The position numbers and the translations under genes are program-made. 64,000 bases of DNA, from assembly GCA_030430075.1 (NCBI GenBank), contig JAUIGN010000044.1, forward strand, positions 1 through 64,000, in the 5' to 3' direction. The notes under the pieces were generated by a model. The model made no database searches. It saw nothing but the letters and a program-made list of their open reading frames with translations, and was not told the DNA's origin. The DNA is from a bacterium (lineage in GTDB: Bacteria; Planctomycetota; Planctomycetia; Pirellulales; Pirellulaceae). Shown one piece after another: positions 16,031-25,243 of the stretch (its first letter is position 1; every line of letters starts with the position of its first letter).

Positions 16031-17920
16031 ATGCGAACGAAAATTGGTGCGTGCGCGATTTTAGGGCTCGCCGCTTTGGCCGTCGGTGTACTCTACCTCC
16101 GCAGACACGAGCCGCCGTCACCGGCCCGACCCAAAGTCGACCAGCGCCCGGTCGTGCTCGCCGATCTGGAGGCTGTCCGGCCTGCCGAGAAGTCACGACT
16201 GGGCTACGTATCTTCGAGTGTCTGCGCCGAGTGCCACCCGCAGCAACATGCGAGTTGGCATGCGTCCTATCACCGCACGATGACGCAGCTCGCCTCTCCC
16301 ACGGCCGTCCTGGGAGACTTCGACGATGTCCGTGTGACGGCGAACGAACGGCGGTTCGAAATGCGCCGCAAGGGTGACGTCTGCTGGGTGGAGATGGACA
16401 ATCCCGAGGTCCCGGTGGGCCAGATGCCCAGGGCGGAAGTTCCCATCGTGATGACCACGGGCTCGCATCACATGCAAGTCTACTGGTACGTGACCGGGCA
16501 CGGACGGACCGTGGGACAATTGCCGCTGGTCTTCCTGCGGGAAACCGAGGAGTGGATCCCTCGCGATGCCGCGTTCCTCGTTCCCCCGTCAACGGCGTTC
16601 TCCGCGGAGACCGGGCGCTGGAACGAGACGTGTGTCGCCTGCCACGCCACGGCGGGTGCTTCTCGACCACAACCGGGGGGTTGGGACACGGAGGTCGCCG
16701 AGTTCGGCATCTCTTGCGAGGCGTGCCACGGTCCGGGCGAGGCCCACGTGCAGTTTCGCCGCCAGGCCGGCCCCGCTTCAACCGCCGCCGTCGATCCGAT
16801 CGTCAACCCGGCGCGGTTAACCCATCAGCGGACGTCAGAGGTTTGTGGCCAGTGCCATGGTGTCACGACGGCCAGGAACCCTGTCGAGTTTCAAGAATCG
16901 CTGCAGCGAGGGGCAGCCTATCGGCCTGGTGACGCGCTGCCTGATTCACGGAAGCTGATCCGCGCAGATGCCGCCAGTCGCCAGTTCCTGGCACAGTACG
17001 TCGAAACGGATGTCGACGAGTATTTCCGGGACCGCTTTTGGCCGGACGGGATGATCCGCATCTCGGGCCGCGAGTTGAACGGGCTCAGCGAAAGTCGTTG
17101 CCATCAACAGGGTGAACTCTCGTGCATCTCGTGTCACGCCATGCATCAACGGCCGGATGACCCGCGATCGGCAGCGGAATGGGCCAACGACCAGCTCGGT
17201 GCTGGGATGGGTACCGATCAGGCTTGTCTGCAATGCCATGCCGCGGCCAGTTACGGCCCGGCCCACACGCATCACAAATCCACGTCGCCAGGTGCACGCT
17301 GCTACAACTGCCACATGCCCCATACGACGTACGGTTTGCTGAAGGCGATTCGCAGTCACCAGATCAGTGTGCCCCATATTACTGAAGACCGTCAGGCAGG
17401 CAGGCCGAACGCCTGCAACCTTTGCCACTTGGACAGGACACTGGCCTGGTCGGATCAGCACTTGCATGACTGGTTCGGCTCGGCACGCGCGACGCTGGAC
17501 TCGGACGAAAAAACCCTGGCGGCTTCGATCGTGTGGTTGCTCAGGGGAGACGCAGGGGTCCGTGCGCTGGCCGCCTGGAACATGGGTTGGAGCGCTGCGC
17601 AGGAGACGTCGGGAACTGCCTGGCAAGCCCCGTTTCTGATCCATGCGCTTGGCGATCCGTACGACGCCGTCCGGCTGATCGCTCGCAGGTCGTTAAAAAC
17701 GCTGCCCGGGTTCTCTCAATTCGAATTCGATGTCTTTGGCACGCCGGATGAATTGGCGACCGGACAGCAAGAGGCATACCTGGTGTGGGCGAACCGACCA
17801 CGGAACGAACCGGCAGCCACCCCGCACTTGATGCAGGACGAGCAAGGCCGGTTGGACCGCTCCACCCTCCACCGAATCTTACAGCAGCGCGACCATCGCC
17901 CCGTGAATCTGGTCGAATAA
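16031..17920 (+). CDS. Octahaem cytochrome c, membrane anchored
   Basis: The 629-residue protein has an N-terminal signal anchor (about residues 5-23, IGACAILGLAALAVGVLYL) and eight CXXCH motifs: CAECH, CVACH, CEACH, CGQCH, CISCH, CLQCH, CYNCH and CNLCH. Spacing and the sequences around haems 6-8 (YNCHMPHTTYGLLKAIRSH) match planctomycete multihaem proteins related to cytochrome c-554 and NrfA-like folds. The C-terminal 170 residues lack haems and look helical (HEAT-like). It should act in the periplasm in electron transfer. Which reaction it serves is unknown. The start has no good ribosome site; it lies 20 bp after the terminator, so it needs its own promoter. Confidence 0.88.
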   Translation: MRTKIGACAILGLAALAVGVLYLRRHEPPSPARPKVDQRPVVLADLEAVRPAEKSRLGYVSSSVCAECHPQQHASWHASYHRTMTQLASPTAVLGDFDDVRVTANERRFEMRRKGDVCWVEMDNPEVPVGQMPRAEVPIVMTTGSHHMQVYWYVTGHGRTVGQLPLVFLRETEEWIPRDAAFLVPPSTAFSAETGRWNETCVACHATAGASRPQPGGWDTEVAEFGISCEACHGPGEAHVQFRRQAGPASTAAVDPIVNPARLTHQRTSEVCGQCHGVTTARNPVEFQESLQRGAAYRPGDALPDSRKLIRADAASRQFLAQYVETDVDEYFRDRFWPDGMIRISGRELNGLSESRCHQQGELSCISCHAMHQRPDDPRSAAEWANDQLGAGMGTDQACLQCHAAASYGPAHTHHKSTSPGARCYNCHMPHTTYGLLKAIRSHQISVPHITEDRQAGRPNACNLCHLDRTLAWSDQHLHDWFGSARATLDSDEKTLAASIVWLLRGDAGVRALAAWNMGWSAAQETSGTAWQAPFLIHALGDPYDAVRLIARRSLKTLPGFSQFEFDVFGTPDELATGQQEAYLVWANRPRNEPAATPHLMQDEQGRLDRSTLHRILQQRDHRPVNLVE

Positions 17921-17974
17921 CGCACCCAGGCTGCCAGGCTGCCGCATCCGCTGCAAGCTGCGAGCACAGGTCAT

Positions 17975-18061
17975 TCATCGGCCGGCGGACGCTCGCCCGC
18001 ATAACTCATCTGCCGCTGGGCGTTACCCTGGATCATTCATCAGCCGTCGGGCGTTAGCCCC
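17975..18061. repeat. Three degenerate copies of a TCATCNGCCG...GGCGTTAGCC repeat
   Basis: Copies start at 17975, 18006 and 18037. The third, TCATCAGCCGTCGGGCGTTA followed by GCC, occurs again with one mismatch in inverted orientation at 48262-48284. It fills the space between two genes pointing toward each other. Confidence 0.8.
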
Positions 18062-18162
18062 GGTTCCGTTGAAAACCGCCCAACGACTTGCCCTGCATGG
18101 TTGTTCGTTCATGAATCGCCCCGGCCATTCGCCTGCGCTGAAATCGCCTGCTCCTGTCGCGC

Positions 18163-18945
18163 TCACCTGTCGATAACTCTTTGCAGGAACTCACGGGTGC
18201 GGTCTTCCTTGGGGGCAGAGAAAATCTGCTCCGGCGCGCCCTGCTCGACGATGGTTCCAGCGTCGAAGAACATCACATGATCGGCGATTTCTCGAGCGAA
18301 CTGCATCTCGTGCGTGACGATCAACATGGTCATCGCTGCCTGGTGCGCCAGTTGGCGGAGGACGTCTTGGACCTCGCCGACTAATTCCGGATCCAGTGCG
18401 GACGTCACCTCGTCAAACAACATCACGCTCGGGTCCATCGCCAAGGCCCTGGCGATGGCAACCCGTTGTTTCTGGCCGCCGGACAACTGTGCCGGATAGG
18501 CATTCGCCTTGTCCGCCAGCCCAACCATCTCGAGGAGTTCACCCGCCCTCCGCTCCGCTGCGTCCCGCGCGATGCCTTTTACGATTTGCGGCGCGGCGGT
18601 GATGTTGCGCAGCACGGTCAAGTGGGGAAACAGATGGAAATGTTGAAACACCATCCCCAACTTGGCGCGGATGCGACGCAGTACGTCTTCACCGGCAGCC
18701 ACCGTTCGCCCAGCGGGGGTCGTCGACCACATTGCTTGCCCATCCACTTCGATTTCGCCGCTGTCCGGCGATTCCAACGTCATCAGCAATCGCAACAGGG
18801 TCGATTTCCCCGATCCGCTGGGACCGATAATCGCAACTTTCTCGCCCGCGCGGAGATCGCACGAGAGACCTCTGAGGATGTGCAGGTCGTCGTACCACTT
18901 GTGGAGATCGCGGATCCGGAGGATGGGTGGACGGGACTCATTCAT
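18163..18945 (-). CDS. ehuA: Ectoine/hydroxyectoine ABC transporter ATP-binding protein
   Basis: A 260-residue amino-acid-type ABC ATPase: Walker A GPSGSGKST (about 41-49), Q-loop with GMVFQHFHLFPHLTVL, signature LSGGQKQRVAIARAL, Walker B VMLFDEVTSALDPE and H-loop TH in LIVTHEMQFAREI. It drives import of compatible solutes when joined to the two permeases encoded upstream. Its ATG overlaps the ehuD stop by 4 bp. The assignment to the Ehu system rests on gene order and on the ectoine genes next door, since the ATPase alone resembles GlnQ. Confidence 0.88.
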   Translation of the reverse strand: MNESRPPILRIRDLHKWYDDLHILRGLSCDLRAGEKVAIIGPSGSGKSTLLRLLMTLESPDSGEIEVDGQAMWSTTPAGRTVAAGEDVLRRIRAKLGMVFQHFHLFPHLTVLRNITAAPQIVKGIARDAAERRAGELLEMVGLADKANAYPAQLSGGQKQRVAIARALAMDPSVMLFDEVTSALDPELVGEVQDVLRQLAHQAAMTMLIVTHEMQFAREIADHVMFFDAGTIVEQGAPEQIFSAPKEDRTREFLQRVIDR

Positions 18946-19601
18946 GCGCTCACCAGTTTCAAACGGCGCTCCAACCGAGTGAGGAGAAGCCCGGACAAGA
19001 GGCTGAGGATCAGGAAGATGACACCGACCACGGTAAACGGCTCGAGATAGCGAAACGTCTCATTCCCGATGATCTTAGCGCGTTGCAGAATCTCCAACAC
19101 GGTAATTGCCGACAACAGGGGCGCGTCCTTGAACATGGCGATCACATAATTCCCCAAGGCGGGAATGATGGGCGGGATCGCTTGCGGCAAGATGACGTAC
19201 CGGTACGATTCCCAGCGGGAGAAACTAAGAGCCCTGGCGGCTTCCCACTGGCCGCGAGGAACCGCATTGATTCCGGCCCGGTAAACTTCCGAGGTGTAGC
19301 AACTGTAGTGGATACCCAGGGCCACGACGCCTGCCAGCAGAGGAGAGAGCGTCAATCCCAACGACGGCAACACGTAGAACAGAAAGAAGATCTGCACCAA
19401 CAGCGGGGTGCTACGCACAAACTCGACGAAACACGCGACCGGCCAGGCGACCAAGCGGTTCGTCGAACGACGAGCGGTCGCCCAAACCAGCCCCAGGCTT
19501 AAGGCGATTGTCATGCCCCAGAAGACGGCGAGCAACGTGACACCCAGCCCGCGCAAGATCTCCGGCAGGATGGAAATGGCAAACTCCCAGTCCCAGATCA
19601 T
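18942..19601 (-). CDS. ehuD: Ectoine/hydroxyectoine ABC transporter permease D
   Basis: The 219-residue protein has five hydrophobic segments and the amino-acid permease EAA-type loop (REAA-like region QWEAARALSFSRWESYRYVILPQAI). It starts with an ATGA overlap with ehuC and ends overlapping ehuA. It pairs with EhuC in the membrane. Confidence 0.86.
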   Translation of the reverse strand: MIWDWEFAISILPEILRGLGVTLLAVFWGMTIALSLGLVWATARRSTNRLVAWPVACFVEFVRSTPLLVQIFFLFYVLPSLGLTLSPLLAGVVALGIHYSCYTSEVYRAGINAVPRGQWEAARALSFSRWESYRYVILPQAIPPIIPALGNYVIAMFKDAPLLSAITVLEILQRAKIIGNETFRYLEPFTVVGVIFLILSLLSGLLLTRLERRLKLVSA

Positions 19602-20263
19602 TGCCTTCCTCCGTAATCCTGCCCGTGCGACAGCCAGCGTTCCAAGCCTCGCATGACGGCCGTGATCATCAGTGACAGGCTGAAGTAGATCAGCAACAGC
19701 ATTCCGAACACCTCGGCCGTCCGCAGCGTATCGTCTCGCAAGAACAGCCCGGCTCGCGTAAGGTCGGTGACGGTGATCATCGAGACCAAGGCTGTGCTCT
19801 TGAGCAACTCGATCAGCAGGTTGCCGAAGGGTGGCAACATCAGCAAGATCGCTTGCGGCAGGACGATATACCGCATCGTCTGCCAGCGGTTCATACTCAA
19901 CGCGGCGGCGGCTTGGACCTGTCCTGCAGGCACCGATTCGATCGCAGACCGCACCACCTCGGCACCGTAGGCACCAATGTTCAGTCCCAGTACGAGGACG
20001 CCAACCAGCATCGCATCGAGCCGCAGGCCGAGCAAAATCGGCAGCGCGAAGTAGAACCAGAATAGTTGCACCAACGCGGACGTGCCCCGAAACACCTCGA
20101 TGTAGACCCGCGCTACAGTCCGGACGATCGGGTCACGGGAGAGACAACCCAGCCCCGCCAACAAGGCAAACGCAATCGCCAGCACCGAGCCACCGGCAGC
20201 GATCACGAGCGTGCGCCGGAGCCCGTCCATGAGCGAGGGCAACAAATCGATGGGTGGCGGCAT
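19598..20263 (-). CDS. ehuC: Ectoine/hydroxyectoine ABC transporter permease C
   Basis: A 221-residue permease of the polar amino acid family (VRSAIESVPAGQVQAAAALS, then MNRWQTMRYIVLPQAI as the ATPase-contact loop). Its ATG shares one base with the ehuB stop (TGATG arrangement), so translation is coupled. Confidence 0.86.
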   Translation of the reverse strand: MPPPIDLLPSLMDGLRRTLVIAAGGSVLAIAFALLAGLGCLSRDPIVRTVARVYIEVFRGTSALVQLFWFYFALPILLGLRLDAMLVGVLVLGLNIGAYGAEVVRSAIESVPAGQVQAAAALSMNRWQTMRYIVLPQAILLMLPPFGNLLIELLKSTALVSMITVTDLTRAGLFLRDDTLRTAEVFGMLLLIYFSLSLMITAVMRGLERWLSHGQDYGGRQ

Positions 20264-21174
20264 CAGTTTCCTGGCCCCCGACGCGGACCCACCAGCTCTG
20301 CGGCCGTCACACCGCCGGGCAGCGTTGCCGCGGAAAAACCAAATGGCCTGACCAGTGCGAGGTGCTCGTGCGTCCCCACAAAATCGGCCAGATGCTCGTT
20401 GAACGCTTCACGAAAGGCATCGTCATCGGCCCGAAAGCCGAATGCACCATAACCGCGTACCGGCCTGCCGCCGATCACCGGATCGTGAAAGGGCTGGGCA
20501 AGCTCGATCTCGTCGCTCCCCAGTTTGTCGAGCAGGTCGTTTGCCGTCAAAATCGTCGCCGCGACCGCGGCAACTCGCCCCGTACGCAAGCCGGCAATCG
20601 CGCTAGGATAATCCGGAAAGACGACTATCCGCTGCTCCGGAACATTGAGGCGTTTGGCGTAACCGTGCTCGACGCTCCCACCCATCACGCCGAGACTGGC
20701 CGATTCATGGCGGGCCACATCCTCGAAGCTATGCAGATCAAGCGGGTTGGCCCTGGGGACCAGAAAGGCCTCGCCCACGACATAGCTGGGGTCCGAGAAA
20801 TCGATCTCGCGCGCTCGTGCCGGCGTAATGTACATTCCGGCGGCAATGACGTCGAACCGGTTCGCCTTTAGTCCCGGTATGAGCGAACCAAACTCGGTCA
20901 CGACCGGTTCAATCGTTCGCACCCCCATGCGTCGCAAGACGACCCTGGCGACCTCTGGCGCTTCGCCCGTGATCCTGCCAGTTGCACTGTCGAGGTATCC
21001 GAACGGCGCTTCATTTGCGTAACCGATTCGGACGACACCTGAACTTTGCAGACGCAACAACGTGTCTCCACCGGCAAACGATTGGGTCGATCGCCAATAG
21101 ACCCAGCCCATCGTCCCGATGATCAGGCCGAGCAGGAAAATTCCCAGCGGTGTCACGGAGTCGGTGCGTCTCAT
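20263..21174 (-). CDS. ehuB: Ectoine/hydroxyectoine substrate-binding protein
   Basis: The 303-residue family-3 solute-binding protein has an N-terminal membrane segment (GIFLLGLIIGTMGWVY) rather than a classic lipobox, so it is probably membrane-anchored. The characteristic EhuB stretches are present: RIGYANEAPFGYLD, TGEAPEVARVVLRRMGV, FGSLIPGLKANRFDVIAAGM and FRADDDAFREAFNEHLADF. In known EhuB proteins aromatic residues form the ectoine cage; which residues do so here was not traced. It is the first gene of the ehuBCDA operon and is divergent from ectA. Confidence 0.88.
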   Translation of the reverse strand: MRRTDSVTPLGIFLLGLIIGTMGWVYWRSTQSFAGGDTLLRLQSSGVVRIGYANEAPFGYLDSATGRITGEAPEVARVVLRRMGVRTIEPVVTEFGSLIPGLKANRFDVIAAGMYITPARAREIDFSDPSYVVGEAFLVPRANPLDLHSFEDVARHESASLGVMGGSVEHGYAKRLNVPEQRIVVFPDYPSAIAGLRTGRVAAVAATILTANDLLDKLGSDEIELAQPFHDPVIGGRPVRGYGAFGFRADDDAFREAFNEHLADFVGTHEHLALVRPFGFSAATLPGGVTAAELVGPRRGPGN

Positions 21175-21564
21175 TCACTCAACGGTACGTATCGGTCCGT
21201 TCTCCCGGATTCCGGACATGTCGTAAACCGCTGAAACGTTAACGGGCTCACAGCCCGCGAATCGCAGGACGCGCCCGACAATCAAGCGGGAACCAAGAGA
21301 TGCTGTTTGAAGAATCAGGGCGGTGATCCGGGTCGCGGTTGAACGGGCGACCAACATCTGTTACGGTGGATGCTTCGGCAATCGTTGCACATGCAAATAT
21401 TGTTACTGCAATCGGTTGTAACGGGTCGTTCCCTCCACATCAAGGCGGTAGCCACAAGTAGTTGGGGAAATTGTTGTTGCGGTAAAGCTTCTGCCGTAGC
21501 TGCGACGGAACCGGCTGTTTGCATCGGACTTGTGCCAGCAGACACCTCTTCCAAAGCAACGCGC
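21175..21564. promoter_or_regulatory. Divergent ehu/ect control region with candidate operator
   Basis: This 390-bp stretch must hold the promoters for ehuB (leftward) and ectA (rightward). Around 21385-21425 there are TTGCACATGCAA (arms TTGCA/TGCAA) and TGTTAC followed by GTTGTAACG with GTTAC/GTAAC arms, suitable sites for a MarR-type dimer. No certain -35/-10 pair was found. Confidence 0.35.
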
Positions 21565-22068
21565 ATGCCGGACGCAACTGTGATCGACTTCCGGACCGTC
21601 AGGTTGGCGGATGCCGGCAGCATTTCGAAGCTTGCCGCGGAATCGCGCGTCCTGGACGAAAATTCCCACTACTGCTATCTGCTGCTCTGCCGTGACTTCG
21701 CGGAAACGTGCGTGGTGGGTTGCCGAGGTTCCGAAGTGGTTGGCTTTGTGACCGCCTACCGCCCGCCGAATCGTCCGGATGTCATTTTCGTCTGGCAGAT
21801 TGGAGTTGCGGAGGCCTCCCGTGGCCAGGGCCTGGCGACAGGTCTACTTAGCGCCCTGATAGCGCAGCCTGCCTGCCGAAGCACCCGCTTTCTTGAAGCA
21901 ACGGTCACGCCATCCAATACGGCATCGCGGCGGTTATTCGAATCGTTTGCCAAGACCCTGCAGGTTCCCTGCTCGATCGAGGAAGGCTTCACCGCTGCAC
22001 AATTCAACCATGGAACTCATGAAGAGGAAGAGCTATACCGAATCGGTCCTCTCCCCGCTTCGCTTTAA
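21565..22068 (+). CDS. ectA: Diaminobutyrate acetyltransferase
   Basis: EctA transfers an acetyl group from acetyl-CoA to L-2,4-diaminobutyrate. The 167-residue GNAT protein shows DSYCYLLL-like NSHYCYLLLC, FVTAYRPPNRPDVIFVWQIG and the acetyl-CoA loop ASRGQGLATGLL, then FLEATVTPSNTASRRLFESFA, all typical of EctA. The start ATG 21565 gives the family length; an upstream extension to 21370 is Cys/Ser-rich and not similar. There is no clear ribosome binding site. It ends 15 bp before ectB. Confidence 0.92.
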   Translation: MPDATVIDFRTVRLADAGSISKLAAESRVLDENSHYCYLLLCRDFAETCVVGCRGSEVVGFVTAYRPPNRPDVIFVWQIGVAEASRGQGLATGLLSALIAQPACRSTRFLEATVTPSNTASRRLFESFAKTLQVPCSIEEGFTAAQFNHGTHEEEELYRIGPLPASL

Positions 22069-22083
22069 GGAGAATTCGTCGAC

Positions 22084-23343
22084 ATGATGGACGTCTTTGA
22101 TCAACTCGAGTCAGAAGTCCGCAGCTACTGCCGCACCTTTCCCAACGTGTTTTCGTCCGCCCGGGGGCATCGGTTGCGGAGCGTCGACGGTCGCGAGTAC
22201 ATCGATTTCTTCGCGGGAGCGGGCGCCCTCAACTACGGGCATAACGACCCTCACCTGAAGGCTCGCTTACTGGAGTACATCGCCGACGACGGCGTCACGC
22301 ACAGCCTGGACATGGCGACCGAAGCCAAACGTAAGTTCCTGGAAGTTTTCCATCGAATTGTGCTCGCTCCGCGAAACATGGACTACAAAGTGATGTTTCC
22401 GGGGCCGACGGGCACGAACTCCGTCGAGGCGGCACTCAAGATCGCCAGAACGGTAACGGGCCGCAACAACGTCGTCGCCTTCACGAATGCGTTCCACGGC
22501 ATGACTCTGGGTTCGCTGGCGTTGACGGGCAACGGAGGCAAGCGAGACGGTGCCGGCGTAGCGTTGACCGACGTCACCCGGATGCCGTACCACGGCTACA
22601 TGGGCTCCGATCTTGATACGATCGACCTGTTGGAGCAACATCTGGAGGACACCAGCAGCGGCGTTGACATGCCGGCCGCGTTGATTCTGGAGACGGTCCA
22701 GGCCGAAGGAGGCGTCAACGTAGCCAGCAATCCATGGTTGCGACGCCTGCAGGCCTTGCTGAAGCGGTTCGAGATCCTCTTGATCGTTGATGACATTCAA
22801 GTCGGATGCGGACGGACCGGACCGTTCTTCAGCTTTGAACCTGCCGAACTGCAACCGGACATCGTCTGCTTGTCCAAGTCACTGTCCGGCTATGGCGTTC
22901 CATTCGCAGTTACCTTGCTGCGACCGGAACTCGACCAGTGGGAGCCGGGCAAACACAACGGTACTTTTCGCGGGCACAACCTGGCCTTCGTGACGGCCAC
23001 CGCCGCGCTGGAACGTTACTGGTCGGACGATAAGCTGTCGTCAGACGTGCAGCGTCGCGGTCGGATCGTGCGGGAAGCGTTGCAACAGTTGGCAGCATCG
23101 CACGACGGTAGGGTGCGAGGGCGCGGCCTGATCCAGGGCCTGGAATTCCACGATAAGGATGCCGCCGCCGAGGTTTCTCGTGAGGCCTTCGAACAAGGCG
23201 TGATTGTCGAGACCTCTGGCCCCCAGGATCAAGTGCTCAAGATCCTGCCCCCGCTGACGATCACGGATGATGCATTGCAGCAGGGATTGGAGATTATTAA
23301 GGAGAGCGTCGCAGCGGTCACGGACGGCCTGACCGCCAGTTAG
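22084..23343 (+). CDS. ectB: Diaminobutyrate-2-oxoglutarate aminotransferase
   Basis: EctB makes L-2,4-diaminobutyrate from aspartate semialdehyde with a PLP cofactor. The 419-residue class III aminotransferase carries the pyrophosphate-binding GPTGTNSVEAALK region, DDIQVGCGRTG with Asp236, and the PLP lysine in VCLSKSLSGYG (Lys265). AAGGAG at 22069-22074 serves the ATG at 22084 or 22087. Length matches known EctB proteins. Confidence 0.95.
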   Translation: MMDVFDQLESEVRSYCRTFPNVFSSARGHRLRSVDGREYIDFFAGAGALNYGHNDPHLKARLLEYIADDGVTHSLDMATEAKRKFLEVFHRIVLAPRNMDYKVMFPGPTGTNSVEAALKIARTVTGRNNVVAFTNAFHGMTLGSLALTGNGGKRDGAGVALTDVTRMPYHGYMGSDLDTIDLLEQHLEDTSSGVDMPAALILETVQAEGGVNVASNPWLRRLQALLKRFEILLIVDDIQVGCGRTGPFFSFEPAELQPDIVCLSKSLSGYGVPFAVTLLRPELDQWEPGKHNGTFRGHNLAFVTATAALERYWSDDKLSSDVQRRGRIVREALQQLAASHDGRVRGRGLIQGLEFHDKDAAAEVSREAFEQGVIVETSGPQDQVLKILPPLTITDDALQQGLEIIKESVAAVTDGLTAS

Positions 23344-23441
23344 AACGAGAAACCGGAACGAGCTCGCACCGGCGAATTCTCGACGCCAGCAGTGATGTTG
23401 ACCATGCGGTTGGCGAATCGTTCCTTCACGAGGGAAAGTCC

Positions 23442-23858
23442 ATGATCGTACGATCGTTGAAAGACATTGAGGGGACCGACCGAGTGGTCTCCGCCGACAA
23501 TTGGATGAGCCGCAGGCTGCTCCTGCGTGGCGACAATATGGGGTTTTCCCTGCATGACACGATCATTCATGCAGGGACTTCGACGGAAATGCACTACCAG
23601 AACCACCTGGAAGCGGTGTACTGCATCCAGGGCAAGGGATCGGTCACAGCGGTTGGCACCGGCGAGGTCTTCGACATCGAAGCCGGCACCGTCTACGCGC
23701 TCGACCGTCACGACAAACATGTCCTGACCGCAGAGTCGACGATGCGAATGGTCTGCGTCTTCAATCCACCCCTGGCCGGTCCCGAATCACACGACAAGAG
23801 TGGCGCCTACCCGCTGATCGAAGAGCATGACGTCACACCGACCGGTACTCGGCGCTGA
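23442..23858 (+). CDS. ectC: L-ectoine synthase
   Basis: EctC closes N-gamma-acetyl-diaminobutyrate to ectoine. The 138-residue cupin starts MIVRSLKDIEGTDRVVSADN and has HYQNHLEAVYCIQGKGSVT and TVYALDRHDKHVLTAE, the metal-site region of ectoine synthases. GAGGGAAAG precedes the ATG. A 98-bp gap after ectB contains nothing notable. Confidence 0.95.
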   Translation: MIVRSLKDIEGTDRVVSADNWMSRRLLLRGDNMGFSLHDTIIHAGTSTEMHYQNHLEAVYCIQGKGSVTAVGTGEVFDIEAGTVYALDRHDKHVLTAESTMRMVCVFNPPLAGPESHDKSGAYPLIEEHDVTPTGTRR

Positions 23859-23876
23859 ATAAGACAAGGAACAGAA

Positions 23877-24785
23877 ATGGCACAACCAACGACAATCGCT
23901 GACCCCTATTGGTCGCGGACGGAACACGACTGGCAGGCTGTCGACCGGGAAGACCCGGTGGTGTGGGGAGACGGGTCTGGAAGCGGATTCGAGTACGCCC
24001 TGCCACGCGAACAGCTCAAGTCATTCGAGAATGAAGGCTTCCATCACGTGGATGCCCTGCTATCGGAGGCTGAGGCCGCCGAGTTGCTTGCAGAGGCCGA
24101 CCGGCTGGCGGCATCCGTCAAGGGGCCAAGCCCTGGAGTGGTTACGGAACCCCAAAGTGACGTCGTGCGGTCGCTGTTTCGAGTGCATCGCAGCAACCAG
24201 AAGTTTCGCGCGGTGGCCCATGACCGTCGGCTCGTCGACGTCGCCCGGCAATTGCTCGGGGGCGAGGTCTATGTCCACCAGTCTCGGATCAACTTCAAGC
24301 CGGCCTTTGATGGAAGGGAATTTTTCTGGCACTCAGACTTCGAGACCTGGCACATCGAAGACGGCATGCCCCGGATGCGGGCCGTCAGCCTGTCCATCAG
24401 CCTTACCGACAACAACGAATTCAACGGCCCGCTGATGGTCATCCCCAGATCGCACCAGACCTACGTCCGCTGCGTGGGGGCCACACCCGAGAATCACTTC
24501 GAGCAATCACTCAGGAGACAGGAGTACGGCGTTCCATCGCGCGAGGCGATGACGCAACTGGTCGCCCGTGGCGGCATCCTTGCCCCCAAAGGCCGACCTG
24601 GCTCGTCGTTGTTCTTCGAATGCAACCTCATGCACGGTTCCGCAGGGAACCTCAGCCCCTTTCCGAGAACGAATTTGTTTATCGTCTATAACAGTCTGGA
24701 GAACGCGTGTGTCGACCCGTTCGGTGACCGGCCCCCAAGGCCGGATTACCTGGCCGAACGGGAGATTGAGCCAATCGTGACTTGA
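23877..24785 (+). CDS. ectD: Ectoine 5-hydroxylase
   Basis: EctD converts ectoine to 5-hydroxyectoine using 2-oxoglutarate, oxygen and Fe(II). The 302-residue dioxygenase holds the hallmark motif FFWHSDFETWHIEDGMPRMR with iron ligands His152 and Asp154; the distal His253 lies in FFECNLMHGSAGN, and SRINFKPAF binds substrate. AAGGAA lies just before ATG 23877, 18 bp after ectC. The presence of ectD means the cell can make both solutes. Confidence 0.95.
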   Translation: MAQPTTIADPYWSRTEHDWQAVDREDPVVWGDGSGSGFEYALPREQLKSFENEGFHHVDALLSEAEAAELLAEADRLAASVKGPSPGVVTEPQSDVVRSLFRVHRSNQKFRAVAHDRRLVDVARQLLGGEVYVHQSRINFKPAFDGREFFWHSDFETWHIEDGMPRMRAVSLSISLTDNNEFNGPLMVIPRSHQTYVRCVGATPENHFEQSLRRQEYGVPSREAMTQLVARGGILAPKGRPGSSLFFECNLMHGSAGNLSPFPRTNLFIVYNSLENACVDPFGDRPPRPDYLAEREIEPIVT

Positions 24786-24991
24786 GCTCCGCTTACCCCA
24801 TGACCGCTTGCCCTGCAGGGAAGTAAGTGCGCCCTTCCAGCGCCGGGTGCCGGTTGGGCTGACAGCATCTGGTTAACGACTTACGCGTCATCCGGTCGAA
24901 CTTCTCCCGCGGTGCAAATGACTGAATGATGGAACGCATGATTCGCAGGACGCACGTTGATGTTCGATTCCCCCCGATGGAGATCAGTTGA

Positions 24992-25243
24992 ATGAACACG
25001 CATTTTCGCCCTTCGCACCTCGACGAACATACCCTCAGCCCTTACACGGTCCGACAAATGACGACTGAGGGCCAGGTCGTTTCCGAAAGGCAGGTCGCGG
25101 CCCAAAGCTATTCGGCCGCGCTCCGAGAGATGGGTAAAGTCTCCGAGGAGGCTCAACGGATCGAAGTCTTCAACAGTGAAGGAGAGAAGGCGGGAGAGAT
25201 CGGCGCCGATCACTGGCGTCTAAAGCGACGCAGCAAGAACTAG
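24992..25243 (+). CDS. Small conserved-looking protein downstream of ectD
   Basis: An 83-residue charged protein (VRQMTTEGQVVSERQVAAQS, MGKVSEEAQRIEVFNSEGEK) with GGAGAT ahead of the ATG at 24992. It has no signal peptide or membrane part and looks like a compact alpha/beta fold. I do not recognise a family. It is 206 bp after ectD. Its stop codon sits in a 26-bp tandem duplication. Confidence 0.6.
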   Translation: MNTHFRPSHLDEHTLSPYTVRQMTTEGQVVSERQVAAQSYSAALREMGKVSEEAQRIEVFNSEGEKAGEIGADHWRLKRRSKN

